A stretch of DNA of 64,000 nucleotides from Paraliobacillus quinghaiensis (GTDB lineage: Bacteria > Bacillota > Bacilli > Bacillales > Amphibacillaceae), in NCBI RefSeq assembly GCF_003426025.1, contig NZ_QJSH01000011.1:49275-113274 (forward strand), in the 5' to 3' direction. Under the pieces are notes generated by a model. That model did not search any database. It had not been told where the DNA came from and saw only the letters and a list, made by a program, of their open reading frames with translations. Made by a program: the position numbers and the translations under genes. Of this stretch, positions 17,983-27,071 are shown in pieces. How positions within the stretch are numbered: the stretch's first letter is position 1; each line of letters starts with the position of its first letter.

Positions 17983-18686
17983 CTACGTACCACCTCAATT
18001 TTCCCTGCAATCATGGAGGTGACGATCTTCACTTTTTGACTTGCCATTTGATAATCTGCTGTTTGAATATGAACAACACGATTCGTCATATTTTCATCAC
18101 GGTGATCCAATATATCTACAGAACCCATCAATACAGAATGGTGAATATCCACTTCCACGTCAAATGGAATAATGATTTGAATGTTTCCTATTAGTTGTCT
18201 TACAATGATTAATGGTTCTCCTTTTGGCAATACAGTATAATTTAGATCAATTACAGTCTCACCAAAAGGGGATTGAATATTAATATCTTCCCATTGATAA
18301 GCATTTGCTTCTGTTTGTTGCCTTCCAAACCATCTGTTAGTAAACAAGACCTTTCGATTCGTTGTTTCTTTTTCAAGCGGAAATTGTGGTTGATGATACG
18401 TAGGTGTTTGCTTCGATTGATACCAATTTAGTAGTAGGAAAACGAGTGCGATAAATAAGATGAACTGAAAGGTTGTTGTATTTATTACAGTAATAATGAA
18501 ACCAATTAATCCAATCCAAAAAAATGTTTTTCCTGCTGGGCGATAATAATATTGTCTTGCAAGGTAAATAACAGCTAACCAAACCACCATCCAGATAAAG
18601 GATTGCGTATGAATAAAAATTACTTCGAAGATAAAAAAGATTATTGTTCCTAATAATAGATAGTGGATACTTTTCATTTTTGACAT
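17979..18686 (-). CDS. liaF: LiaF, negative regulator of LiaRS
   Basis: 235 residues from the ATG at 18686, which has GAGGTGAGGAAT upstream. Four hydrophobic stretches lie in the first 110 residues (YLLLGTIIFFIFEVIF, FIWMVVWLAVIYL, FFWIGLIGFIITV, FQFILFIALVFLLLNWY). The C-terminal cytoplasmic or surface domain contains FGETVIDLNYTVLPKGE, QIIIPFDVEVDIHHSVLMG and the terminal DUF2154 pattern. LiaF keeps LiaS inactive without envelope stress. A weak hairpin between liaH and liaF (about 18734-18760, CGTAGG/CCTGCG) may limit readthrough from liaH. Confidence 0.88.
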   Translation of the reverse strand: MSKMKSIHYLLLGTIIFFIFEVIFIHTQSFIWMVVWLAVIYLARQYYYRPAGKTFFWIGLIGFIITVINTTTFQFILFIALVFLLLNWYQSKQTPTYHQPQFPLEKETTNRKVLFTNRWFGRQQTEANAYQWEDINIQSPFGETVIDLNYTVLPKGEPLIIVRQLIGNIQIIIPFDVEVDIHHSVLMGSVDILDHRDENMTNRVVHIQTADYQMASQKVKIVTSMIAGKIEVVRR

Positions 18687-18806
18687 ATTCCTCACCTCTT
18701 CTTTACGTGTTATCTCTTGGTTGGGGTTTTTCAAAGACGCAGGGGGAAATCTTCCTACGCCTTCTACTAGACACTTTATTCTGTCCATTTCTAGAGTATC
18801 ACGAAC

Positions 18807-19436
18807 CTATTTGGAAGTAGAAGCCTTTTTTTCTAGATCAGCAAATCTAGCATCTAATGTGTGTAATCGTGCTTCAGTTGTTACTTGCTGCTCTAAGCGT
18901 TGAATATAATCTTCTACTTCCTGGAATTTAGATTCGCTCTTCGCTACTAATTCAGTATGAAGAACCTTATTCATCCCTTTATGAACACGCGCTACATTTT
19001 CTCTACCTTTTAATTCTAAACGTTTCACGTATAAGTCTTTTAATTTATGCTTCATTTCCACATATTTTGCTTCAATTTGTTCCAGTTGTTCATAATTTTG
19101 ATTATTCATTTCGGTTAATTGTTCTACTCGCGCTTCATATTTCTGTTTTTCCTCTGTAGCTTCCTCAAGTAACTGTGCTTCATTCATTTCTTCGGCTAAA
19201 TCTGCTTGGCGTGTTCTTTTTGCCAGCATCGTTTTTGCTTGTTGTAATTCACGGCTGTATTCTTGCTTAATTTTATATTGCTTTTCAATTAATACTTTTA
19301 ATTTTTTGACCTCTTCTTCACAATTACGAATGTATTGATTTAAATGTGCCATAGGATGCTTTTGTTCTTTCTGATCTAATAATTGATGGAAGTCTGCAAC
19401 AACTGTATCTTTTACTCTTGTAAAAATATTTGCCAT
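18807..19436 (-). CDS. liaH: Phage-shock/PspA-family protein LiaH
   Basis: 209 residues, almost wholly alpha-helical coiled coil. The N-terminal amphipathic helix MANIFTRVKDTVVADFHQLL is typical, followed by YIRNCEEEVKKLKVLIEKQY and heptad-like QLEQIEAKYVEMKHKLKDL. PspA/LiaH assembles into large rings or rods on stressed membranes. RBS AAAAGGAGACGATACAC. Repeat copy E3 lies immediately upstream and separates it from the liaI-like gene. That arrangement raises the question of whether liaH still depends on the liaI promoter. Confidence 0.9.
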   Translation of the reverse strand: MANIFTRVKDTVVADFHQLLDQKEQKHPMAHLNQYIRNCEEEVKKLKVLIEKQYKIKQEYSRELQQAKTMLAKRTRQADLAEEMNEAQLLEEATEEKQKYEARVEQLTEMNNQNYEQLEQIEAKYVEMKHKLKDLYVKRLELKGRENVARVHKGMNKVLHTELVAKSESKFQEVEDYIQRLEQQVTTEARLHTLDARFADLEKKASTSK

Positions 19437-19473
19437 GTGTATCGTCTCCTTTTAAATTTGAGTGTTTTATTTT

Positions 19474-19982
19474 AGCTGCGTAGTTGATATATGATTCGCA
19501 ATAACTAGTAGCGTAAGTTACTATCTAACCCGCTACGTCACCAAAGGCTTTCCCTTTCCACGGGCACGGCCTTAGCTAACTTGGTAAAGAAAAGCACTTT
19601 ACCAAGTGGATCTTCGGCTCGCGCTGTTCCCGTAGGAGTGTCAAGCCTTTGCTTCCTCCACTAGATAGTACATCTATATTTTTTTATTGATTACAATGTT
19701 TGCGGGTTCTAATCCTCGCATTATAAGTCTTTCTTAATTGTAGTGTACTGACTAGCGTATCAAATGAAATTGGTGACACTCCAGCAGGAACAGCAAATGT
19801 TTTCGATGGGGCGAGTAATCGCAGCCCTACGGACCGAAAATCCATTTTTAGAAGTGATCTTCTTCTAAAAATTAGTTGAGGTCGTGCCTGCGGAAAGGGA
19901 GCCAATTTCATTTGAGGAGCGGCAACTTACTACTGACTAAATGGTTTATGTTCTTAATGTGCATTTTATATATACTCTGTCA
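19474..19982. repeat. Dispersed palindromic element, copy E3 (two-unit form)
   Basis: Two units lie between liaH and the liaI-like gene. Unit a (19529-19670) has outer arms CAAAGGCTT / AAGCCTTTG and the same apical stem as E1 unit a (CTTGGTAAAG / CTTTACCAAG). Unit b (19752-19922) has outer arms around CAAATGAAATTGG, an apical stem TTTTTAGAAG / CTTCTAAAAA, and the GGGCGAGTAATCGCAGCCC block. In this copy that block sits in the opposite arm compared with E1, E4 and E5. The ends resemble those of the other copies (TAGTTGATATATGATTCGCA on the left; TGCATTTTATATATACT on the right). Confidence 0.8.
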
Positions 19983-20014
19983 CTAATAGCAATCTTTCAG
20001 AAAATAGTTATATA

Positions 20015-20323
20015 TTAATCGATAACCCAGTTTTCTTCGTATGTGTCTTGCTTGGGTTGTTTCCACTTTTTATAGGTGTAATATAGCAGTGTAAAAGCTA
20101 CAAGTCCTACAAACGCCGCTGTGTTTGATAAGGAAAGGGATATACCAATTAATGCAATAATTGCCCAGCCTATTTTTCCTCCGAATGAATCAGTTAAAAT
20201 AAATCTTCGTACTGCGTAATAGGCAATGGCTATACTAATTGCTAGTAAAATTATTGGTCCCAAAGTGGCTAATAAAACAATACCTGTTATTGTCGCGATT
20301 ACTACTAATAAAAATGTTTTCAT
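20015..20323 (-). CDS. Small membrane protein, LiaI-like
   Basis: 102 residues, mostly hydrophobic: segments at about 3-33, 52-68 and 70-85, then a short polar tail ending in EENWVID. The layout resembles LiaI, the membrane anchor for LiaH (hydrophobic segments, LLYYTYKKWK after the last one, acidic/aromatic tail). It also has the right place, upstream of liaH in the same direction. Sequence similarity by eye is weak, so the name is an inference from architecture and context. RBS GGAGGGAATGGAAC before the ATG. Confidence 0.55.
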   Translation of the reverse strand: MKTFLLVVIATITGIVLLATLGPIILLAISIAIAYYAVRRFILTDSFGGKIGWAIIALIGISLSLSNTAAFVGLVAFTLLYYTYKKWKQPKQDTYEENWVID

Positions 20324-20396
20324 GTTCCATTCCCTCCTTCCATGTATCTATCTTAACCTTTGCTGCTATTTCTCATAATGGACTGGGGCTATATTT

Positions 20397-20411
20397 TCGA
20401 GTAAGACTTGA
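20397..20411 (-). promoter_or_regulatory. Candidate LiaR-type operator
   Basis: The minus strand reads TCAAGTCTTACTCGA, a near-perfect inverted repeat of the form TC-n-AGT-nnn-ACT-n-GA. It lies about 75 bases upstream of the liaI-like start. TATGAG-like -10 sequences follow at proper distance, with no recognisable -35, as expected for an activator-dependent promoter. The match to published LiaR/VraR sites is from memory. Confidence 0.4.
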
Positions 20412-20442
20412 GGCGTAATTGTAGGAGGTAACGTAACAAACA

Positions 20443-20474
20443 ACAAAAAAACTTGGCTTAACTTAACCAAGTTT
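20443..20474 (-). terminator. Terminator after the YiiX-like gene
   Basis: Minus-strand stem AACTTGG / CCAAGTT followed by TTTTTTG. It includes the stop codon of the gene at 20463. Confidence 0.75.
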
Positions 20475-21050
20475 TACATTTGATCTATTCCATTTTTCTG
20501 CAATTGTTGTTTTAGAGCGGGATGAAAAATAAGGATAACTGCGTAAGTCACCTTGATAGATTAATTCTAATTCATGCCACTCTCTTAAGTCCTGTGGCTT
20601 AATTAAACAAGTAGGTTTTTCTATGTGATATGCACCGCATTCCTCTAGTAAGTCAGCAACAAATTGCGAACAAAAATAGGCATTATCTCTTTCCAATTCT
20701 TTATTTAACATGACTCCGAATAAACCTAATAAATTATAACGATATAAGTGCTTACTTGCTTCCATTACCATGATACGTTGTTGCAATAATTGATATTCTC
20801 GTTCAGATATTGTTAATCGGTATACCGCACACTTTGTGTTATTAAAAAAAGGTGTCTGTAAATTCTCTTTGATGAATCCAGCTATAAATGGATTACTAGG
20901 TCGTTTTCTTCCAAAGCTATATACATGATTTAACTGCCTATCTAATGCAATTGAAGCATGATTTAATGTTGTCTTCGTATATAGATTGATAGTTCTTGTT
21001 AACAATGTGCCAGTGTCCGAAAAAAGAAGATAAATCTTTCTTGTTTTCAC
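20463..21050 (-). CDS. YiiX/permuted NlpC-P60 (papain-like) superfamily protein
   Basis: 195 residues without a signal peptide. The likely catalytic His is in LNHASIALD (28-36) and the catalytic Cys in AYFCSQFVADLLEECG (about 124-139). This His-before-Cys order is that of circularly permuted NlpC/P60-like (YiiX, DUF830) enzymes. Such proteins hydrolyse or bind lipids, peptides or acylated substrates; the substrate here is unknown. A second member of the same fold is at 41827-42321. It lies upstream of the liaI-like gene but has its own terminator. Confidence 0.6.
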   Translation of the reverse strand: MKTRKIYLLFSDTGTLLTRTINLYTKTTLNHASIALDRQLNHVYSFGRKRPSNPFIAGFIKENLQTPFFNNTKCAVYRLTISEREYQLLQQRIMVMEASKHLYRYNLLGLFGVMLNKELERDNAYFCSQFVADLLEECGAYHIEKPTCLIKPQDLREWHELELIYQGDLRSYPYFSSRSKTTIAEKWNRSNVKLG

Positions 21051-21463
21051 TTGTTTTCCCCCTTAACAGCTAATAGAACTTTTAACTTATTACTAATCTA
21101 TCAGCCAGCTTAACTGTTTTTTCCTATCACCAACATGGTACATAGGCATATTTATGTTTAAGTCTAGAGGCTTATTTCTTATGTTAGATATACAGATTAT
21201 TATTAACAATAACATTTAAACTATATAATAGTAGGAACCTAATGGCAAGAAGATATTCTCTGTACAAATGAAAATCCTATTCCTTTGACGATGACTTAAA
21301 ATGCAATTAGCTGAACCGGTGTAGTTCTTTTTGAAAGCTTTTGTACATTTAGTACGTTATTCATACTAAAATCCTACTATTCAAGGGCTTGGTGGACATT
21401 TAATACACTATTCTTTAGCAAAACCAGCATATCCTATAGAATATGCCGGCGTTATACATTATA
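21051..21463. other. Gene-free stretch with the topB terminator
   Basis: About 410 AT-rich bases without a credible gene. The only clear structure is a near-perfect palindrome at 21425-21450 (CCAGCATATCCTATAG and its partner arm). It is followed on the minus strand by TTTTGC, 13 bases beyond the topB stop, and probably terminates topB. Confidence 0.6.
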
Positions 21464-23638
21464 TTATTTTTTCCATTTAGCTAATGCTTCCGCTAATGCT
21501 GGATTTGTTAGTTCTTCTTTTTCTTGTTTTACATATTTATTTACATCACGTTTTGATGCTTTCTGCTGACTGTTTTTCTCTTTGCGTTTTTGGAAGGCAG
21601 AAAGTTTTTCGCGATGCCCACAGCTACACGTGAAGGTTTGTCCTTCTCCTTCACCGCGCATTTCCATTTTCTTATGGCAATTTGGACAACGGGCATTTGT
21701 TTTACGGGCAATATGCTTTTTCTCTCCACAGGAACGATCCTGACAAACAAGCATCCTACCATTCTTCCCATTTATCTCAAGCATCAACTTACCGCAATTC
21801 GGACATTTGGTTCCGGTTATATTGTCATGCTTGTAACTTTCTTTACTATTTTTAATTTCACGAACTACTGTTGTTGCATAACTTTTCATTTCTTTTATAA
21901 ATGTATCTTTTGCCAAATCACCTTTGGCAATCTTCGTTAATTTCTGCTCCCATTCAGCTGTTAAAATTGGAGATTGTAAGTCTTCTGGTACGATCTCCAG
22001 TAATTGACGACCCTTTGACGTCGTATACAGCGTCTTTCCTTTGCTTTCAACATAGTTTGTCTTGAAAAGCTTCTCAATGATATCTGCTCTTGTTGCCACT
22101 GTGCCTAGTCCACCTGTTTGGTGAATCGTCTTAACCAGTTGTTTATCTTGTTGATCCATATACTTGACTGGATTCTCCATTGCTTCTAACAACGTACCCT
22201 CTGTGAAGCGTGACGGGGGTTTTGTTTGCCCTGTTGTAACACGAACGGTAGTGTCAGCCAACACTTCTCCTTTATTTAAAGAAGGTAATGTTTGTTCATC
22301 ATCTGCTTCTCGATCATCTTGATAACGATTTTGATACACTTCTTTCCAGCCAAGGTCTTTAACTTTTTTACCTTTAGCTGTAAACCGTTCCTCTCCAATC
22401 GCGACTTCAACAGTTGTTTGTTCATAAATGTAAGGTTTTGATAAAACTGCCAAGAATCGTTTGACAACAAGATCATAAATTTTGCGTTCTTTATCCTCTA
22501 ATTCTGACAGAATCACAGGCTGTTCTGTTGGGATAATAGCATGGTGGTCAGATACTTTTTTATCATCAACAAACGACTTATTTGCTTTGATTCCTTGTTT
22601 AGTAATCATGGCAGCTGTTTTTGCGTACTGATCGACTCCACAAGCTTGGACTCGGTCTTTTAGTGTCGGAACAATATCAGCTGATAGAAAACGCGAATCT
22701 GTACGTGGGTAAGTCAACACTTTATGCTGTTCATAGAGTTTTTGCATAATCGATAACGTCTGCTTACCTGAAAAACCAAACGCCTTATTCGCTTCTTGTT
22801 GCAAGCTGGTTAAATCATATAATGGTGGCGCAAAGCTCTTTTTTTCATTTTTAGTTATTGCTGTAATTGTCGCTTGTTTATTTTTTAACGTTGTTGCTAA
22901 TTTTTCTGCTTTGTCTTTAGCGAAAATACGTGTTTCGTTTTGTTGATTTCGCCATGTTAATTTAAAACCTTGCTTTGTTTTTGCTTCAAGGCCATAAAAA
23001 TCTTTTGGCTTAAAGTTTTTTATCTCCTCTTCACGTTTAGCAATCATCGCTAAAGTGGGCGTTTGAACACGACCACTTGATAATTGTGCATTAAATTTTG
23101 TTGTTAGTGCTCGAGTTGCATTCAAGCCAACATACCAATCCGCTTCAGATCGCGCCACAGCTGATTGATAGAGATTTTCATATTGCTTACCCGGTTTTAA
23201 GTTATTGAAGCCATCGCGAATTGCTTTATCTGTTACAGAAGAAATCCATAAACGCTTTACAGGCTTATTTATACGTGCTTTTTCCAAAATCCAACGCGCT
23301 ACAAGTTCACCTTCACGACCAGCGTCAGTTGCGATCACTACAGATGAAACATCCTTGCGGTTTAGCTGTGCTTTAACCGTTTGAAATTGCTTACCGGTCT
23401 TTTTCATAACAACCAGCTTTAAGTTAGCTGGAAGCATTGGCAAGTCTTCAAGTTTCCATGTTTTAAATTTATCATCGTATGTTTCTGGATCTGCAAGGGT
23501 CACCAAATGCCCAAGCGCCCATGTCACAATATATTTTGAACCTTCAAAATAACCGTTTGCTTTTTTCGTGCAATTTAATACACGAGCTATATCACGGCCA
23601 ACAGAAGGTTTTTCTGCTAATACAACTGTTTTACTCAT
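21464..23638 (-). CDS. topB: DNA topoisomerase III
   Basis: Type IA topoisomerase that relaxes and decatenates DNA through a transient 5'-phosphotyrosine. Toprim motifs AEKPSVGRDIARVL (8-21) and ATDAGREGELVARWIL are followed by the active-site block LTYPRTDSRFLS with the tyrosine near 310. Two C-terminal zinc ribbons are visible: CPNCGKLMLE...CQDRSCG and CPNCHKKMEM...CSCG. 724 residues matches TopB of Bacillus. I start at the ATG at 23638 (AAGGA ten bases upstream) and not the TTG three codons earlier. Confidence 0.95.
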   Translation of the reverse strand: MSKTVVLAEKPSVGRDIARVLNCTKKANGYFEGSKYIVTWALGHLVTLADPETYDDKFKTWKLEDLPMLPANLKLVVMKKTGKQFQTVKAQLNRKDVSSVVIATDAGREGELVARWILEKARINKPVKRLWISSVTDKAIRDGFNNLKPGKQYENLYQSAVARSEADWYVGLNATRALTTKFNAQLSSGRVQTPTLAMIAKREEEIKNFKPKDFYGLEAKTKQGFKLTWRNQQNETRIFAKDKAEKLATTLKNKQATITAITKNEKKSFAPPLYDLTSLQQEANKAFGFSGKQTLSIMQKLYEQHKVLTYPRTDSRFLSADIVPTLKDRVQACGVDQYAKTAAMITKQGIKANKSFVDDKKVSDHHAIIPTEQPVILSELEDKERKIYDLVVKRFLAVLSKPYIYEQTTVEVAIGEERFTAKGKKVKDLGWKEVYQNRYQDDREADDEQTLPSLNKGEVLADTTVRVTTGQTKPPSRFTEGTLLEAMENPVKYMDQQDKQLVKTIHQTGGLGTVATRADIIEKLFKTNYVESKGKTLYTTSKGRQLLEIVPEDLQSPILTAEWEQKLTKIAKGDLAKDTFIKEMKSYATTVVREIKNSKESYKHDNITGTKCPNCGKLMLEINGKNGRMLVCQDRSCGEKKHIARKTNARCPNCHKKMEMRGEGEGQTFTCSCGHREKLSAFQKRKEKNSQQKASKRDVNKYVKQEKEELTNPALAEALAKWKK

Positions 23639-23797
23639 CAAATTCAAATCCTTCCTATTCGGATACTCCTTCTACTTTATCACATTTGCGAACAGGATGG
23701 ATAGGACATCTAATGATGGTGCAGATAACGAAATAAAAGTGTCAAACTGCTACTAATGGTTTATACTAATTGCATCTTTAACATTAGGTGGATTCCG

Positions 23798-25132
23798 ATG
23801 AAATACTTTTTTCTAATTATTTTAGTAGCTTTTTTATCTGGTTGTAATGCTCTAGAGGACAACCCTAAGTTTATATTCAAGGAAATCGATGCAACTATTT
23901 CCGAAAATCAAGATATGACCTTTTTTGTCACAACAGATTGGCATTACTTATCGGAGAGCTTGACTGATAACGGTGAAGCATTTGAAGATTTTATCCAATC
24001 AGGTGATGGAAAACAACTGCAGGACATGGACACTATCATCGATGCTTTTTCTTATGAAGTAAGCAACGAACAACCTAGCGTTTTAATTATAAGTGGTGAC
24101 TTAACAACTAATGGAGAAAGACAAAGTCATGTCGATATAGCTAATAAACTTAAGGCTATTGAAGATAACGGAACGACAGTATATGTCATACCTGGCAACC
24201 ATGATATTAACAACCCATGGGCACGTAGATTTAAATCAACTCACCAATATAATGTTGAAACCATCAACGCTGAAGAATTCAGTGAGATTTATACTGATTT
24301 TGGTTATGATGAGGCGATTTCAGAAGATCCAACCTCTCTCAGTTATTTAGTAGCACCATCTAAAGACATCTGGTTATTAATGATAGATACAAATCAATAT
24401 GATGAGAATTTAGATAAGGGATCACCTGAGATAAGTGGCGAACTATCCAGTCATACGCTTAAATGGATTGAAGCTTCCTTTTCATTAGCAGAGGAACAAG
24501 GGGCTACAATTATTCCGGTCATGCACCACAATTTAGCAACACATAATGTTGCACTAAATAATAACTACACCCTTAATAATAGTAATGAAATTAAAGCTTT
24601 ATATAGTACTTATAATGTATCTCTTGTATTATCTGGACATATTCATGCGCAAAATATTCATGAAACGAAATCCATATATGATATTGCAACAAGTTCATTA
24701 GCTGTTTATCCACAACAATATGGTGTACTTGATTATGATGCTACTAATTCTACAATAGAATATAATACAAAAATAGTAGATGTCGCTAACTGGGCTACAA
24801 AAACAAACAGTAATAATCCAAACTTACAGCATTTTGATGACCACGCTAGAACATACTTTGGTGAGTTTGCTTATGATCTAGCTTATTCAAGATTAAAAAA
24901 TAGCACTGTACTCTCTAAGGATGAAATCAACTATTTATCTAAGTCAATGGTTTTATTAAACCAACGTTTTTTTGCTGGAACGGAAGAATTAAATAAAGAT
25001 GACCTTTTTCATGATAATCGATTTGAGCGGTGGTATGATGTCTCAGATAAGTTTTTAAAAAAATATGTAGAAAGCATCGTTGTGGATAAAAATACAGATG
25101 ATAATTACATTAAACTGAACTTGAAGAAATAA
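23798..25132 (+). CDS. Lipoprotein calcineurin-like metallophosphoesterase
   Basis: 444 residues from the ATG at 23798 (AGGTGG upstream). The signal peptide KYFFLIILVAFLSGC carries a lipobox (LSGC) with the lipidated Cys at 17. All five metallophosphoesterase motifs are present: TTDWHYL (D-x-H), ISGDLTTNGE, IPGNHDI, PVMHHNL and LSGHIHAQ. They bind two metal ions. An exported enzyme acting on extracellular phosphoesters, perhaps cyclic nucleotides or teichoic-acid-related substrates, is inferred. A C-terminal 110-residue region after the catalytic domain is helical and unassigned. Alone between topB and the AIM24 gene. Confidence 0.88.
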   Translation: MKYFFLIILVAFLSGCNALEDNPKFIFKEIDATISENQDMTFFVTTDWHYLSESLTDNGEAFEDFIQSGDGKQLQDMDTIIDAFSYEVSNEQPSVLIISGDLTTNGERQSHVDIANKLKAIEDNGTTVYVIPGNHDINNPWARRFKSTHQYNVETINAEEFSEIYTDFGYDEAISEDPTSLSYLVAPSKDIWLLMIDTNQYDENLDKGSPEISGELSSHTLKWIEASFSLAEEQGATIIPVMHHNLATHNVALNNNYTLNNSNEIKALYSTYNVSLVLSGHIHAQNIHETKSIYDIATSSLAVYPQQYGVLDYDATNSTIEYNTKIVDVANWATKTNSNNPNLQHFDDHARTYFGEFAYDLAYSRLKNSTVLSKDEINYLSKSMVLLNQRFFAGTEELNKDDLFHDNRFERWYDVSDKFLKKYVESIVVDKNTDDNYIKLNLKK

Positions 25133-25202
25133 TAGTTAAAAGAAGGATATTTTAGGTTTTCTATCGTACTATTTAAAGATAACGATGGAAGGAGCGATAC
25201 AT

Positions 25203-26000
25203 TTGAACAATCATGAGATTGATTACAAGCTTTATGGGGATGATATGCAGTTTGTCGAGGTTGAACTAGATCCAGATGAAACGGTAATCGCTGAAGCAGG
25301 TAGCTTAATGATGATGGATGACAAAATCCGTATGGAAACCATTTTTGGTGATGGGTCTTCTAGTAGTGGCGGTGGATTAGTTGGTAAATTAATAGGTGCC
25401 GGAAAACGTGTAATAAGTGGAGAGAGCTTGTTTATGACCGCTTTTACCAATGAAGGAATTGATAAGAGACGGGTTTCTTTTGCTTCTCCTTATCCTGGTA
25501 AAATCATACCAATGGATTTAAGCGAAATTGATGGTAAATTAATTTGTCAAAAGGATGCATTTTTGGCTGCTGCAAAAGGGGTTTCAGTCGGAATAGAATT
25601 TCAGCGTCGAATTGGCACTGGCTTCTTTGGTGGAGAAGGTTTTATCATGCAAAAGCTAGAAGGCGATGGGATGGCATTTGTTCACGCTGGTGGAACGATG
25701 TATAAACGCGAACTCGGTGTTGGTGAGACATTACGTGTCGATACAGGGTGTCTTGTAGCCATGACTGGTGATGTTGATTATAACATTGAATTTGTTAGCG
25801 GTATTAAAACAGCGTTATTTGGTGGTGAAGGTTTGTTTTTCGCTACACTACGAGGACCTGGCACTGTATGGGTGCAGTCACTACCATTTAGCCGTCTAGC
25901 AAGTCGTGTTTTCTCTGCTGCTCCTAAAAATGGTGGTTCAAAGGGCGAAGGTAGTGTTGCAGGCGGGTTATTTGACCTTTTTGGTGGGGATCGGGATTAA
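25203..26000 (+). CDS. AIM24/TIGR00266 family protein
   Basis: 265 residues of a beta-rich AIM24 domain: [92 protein letters not shown] and [17 protein letters not shown] glycine/serine-rich insert ([12 protein letters not shown]) and a glycine-rich tail ending in [12 protein letters not shown] are typical of bacterial members. The function is unknown; yeast Aim24 helps organise the mitochondrial inner membrane. The TTG at 25203 is the best start because GGAAGGAG lies eight bases upstream. The ATG at 25185 overlaps that RBS. Confidence 0.88.
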   Translation: MNNHEIDYKLYGDDMQFVEVELDPDETVIAEAGSLMMMDDKIRMETIFGDGSSSSGGGLVGKLIGAGKRVISGESLFMTAFTNEGIDKRRVSFASPYPGKIIPMDLSEIDGKLICQKDAFLAAAKGVSVGIEFQRRIGTGFFGGEGFIMQKLEGDGMAFVHAGGTMYKRELGVGETLRVDTGCLVAMTGDVDYNIEFVSGIKTALFGGEGLFFATLRGPGTVWVQSLPFSRLASRVFSAAPKNGGSKGEGSVAGGLFDLFGGDRD

Positions 26001-26014
26001 TTATAGTAAAAAAA

Positions 26015-26048
26015 AGCGAATTCTCCTTTTAAAGAGAGATTCGCTTCT
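26015..26048. terminator. Bidirectional terminator
   Basis: AGCGAAT / ATTCGCT stem with an inner TCTC/GAGA pair. A-run on the left and T-rich right side, between converging genes. Confidence 0.75.
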
Positions 26049-26056
26049 TTTAGTTC

Positions 26057-26656
26057 TTATTTATAAATTTTAACACGTTCATCTAATGGTTGAAATTCTT
26101 TTTCTCCAGCTGGAGCAACTGGTTTACCGAATGGCATTTGAGCTCTTAACAGCCAGCTAGATGGAATATCCCATTTTTCTTTTACTTCATCATCAATTAG
26201 TGGATTATAGTGCTGTAAAGATGCACCTAATCCCTCTATGTCTAATGATGTCCATACGTTATATTGTAACATGCCTGAAGATTGGTCGGACCAGATTGGG
26301 AAGTTATCTTTATACAACTCCATTTGTTTTTGTAATCCTTCTACAACTTCTTGGTCTTCAAAAAACAACACTGTTCCATAACCACTTGCAAAGCTGTCAA
26401 CTCTTTCTTCCGTAGCTGCAAAGTTTTCGGCTGGAACAATTTTACGTAAGGTTTCTTTTGTAATATCCCATAGCGCTTGATGTTGCTCACCAAATAATAC
26501 GACCACACGTCCACTCTGAGAGTTAAAAGCATATGGTGTATGTTTCACAGCATATTTCACTACTTCTTCAATTCGTTCTTGTGAGACAATTTCTTCGTTA
26601 CTAATGCCATAAATCGTGCGTCTATCTTTAATGGCTGTGTAAAAATCCTTTGACAT
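26057..26656 (-). CDS. Nitroreductase-family flavoprotein
   Basis: 199 residues from the ATG at 26656 (GGAGGGATGTAAG upstream). DFYTAIKDRRTIYGIS at the N-terminus holds the FMN phosphate-binding arginines. YAFNSQSGRVVVLFG (near 42-56) and GLGASLQHYNPLIDDEV match the fatty-acid-repressing/HBN nitroreductase-like subgroup. FMN-dependent NAD(P)H oxidation of nitro compounds or quinones is the known activity of relatives; the physiological substrate is not known. Monocistronic. Confidence 0.85.
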   Translation of the reverse strand: MSKDFYTAIKDRRTIYGISNEEIVSQERIEEVVKYAVKHTPYAFNSQSGRVVVLFGEQHQALWDITKETLRKIVPAENFAATEERVDSFASGYGTVLFFEDQEVVEGLQKQMELYKDNFPIWSDQSSGMLQYNVWTSLDIEGLGASLQHYNPLIDDEVKEKWDIPSSWLLRAQMPFGKPVAPAGEKEFQPLDERVKIYK

Positions 26657-26814
26657 CTTACATCCCTCCAATTTTTATGTAGGTATGGATTGCTTTTGTA
26701 TTTTTCCGCAATCTTATCCTGCACAAAAATCAGTATAATAATCCATTAAAGTGTAAGTCAATTAATTAGCTCGAAACTGAGATTTTTTATTTTAGTGATT
26801 TAATTATCTTCATT

Positions 26815-27055
26815 CGTAGTTGAGATAAACTCCGCAATAGATACTTACCCGCTCCTCAAATGAAATTGGCTCCCTTTCCGCAGGCACGGCTTCAGCTAAA
26901 TTAGTAAAGCGCTATTTGCTTTACTAATTTAGCTGAGGCCGTGGGGCTGCGATTACTCGCCCCATCATAAAGCCCTGCCCGTGGAAAGGGAAAGCCTTTG
27001 CTGACGTAGCGAGTGAGTCTAAGATTTTAATGCGGAGTCTATAGATTTTCTGAAC
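26815..27055. repeat. Dispersed palindromic element, copy E4 (single-unit form)
   Basis: One unit (26848-27013). The left part AAATGAAATTGGCTCCC and the right part GGGAAAGCCTTTGCTGACG are not mutually complementary. The ends therefore look like the left arm of one unit type joined to the right arm of another. The apical hairpin has a 17-base perfect stem starting CAGCTAAATTAGTAAAG. The block GGGGCTGCGATTACTCGCCC follows. Left end CGTAGTTGAGATAAACTCCG and right end TGCGGAGTCTATAGA are inverted relatives. Confidence 0.8.
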
Positions 27056-27071
27056 TAACTAATAACAACGC

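Noticed and set aside
19684..19911. 75-codon minus-strand reading frame
   Set aside because: It lies wholly inside repeat copy E3. Its apparent peptide is a translation of the palindromic units and would recur, frame-shifted, in the other copies.
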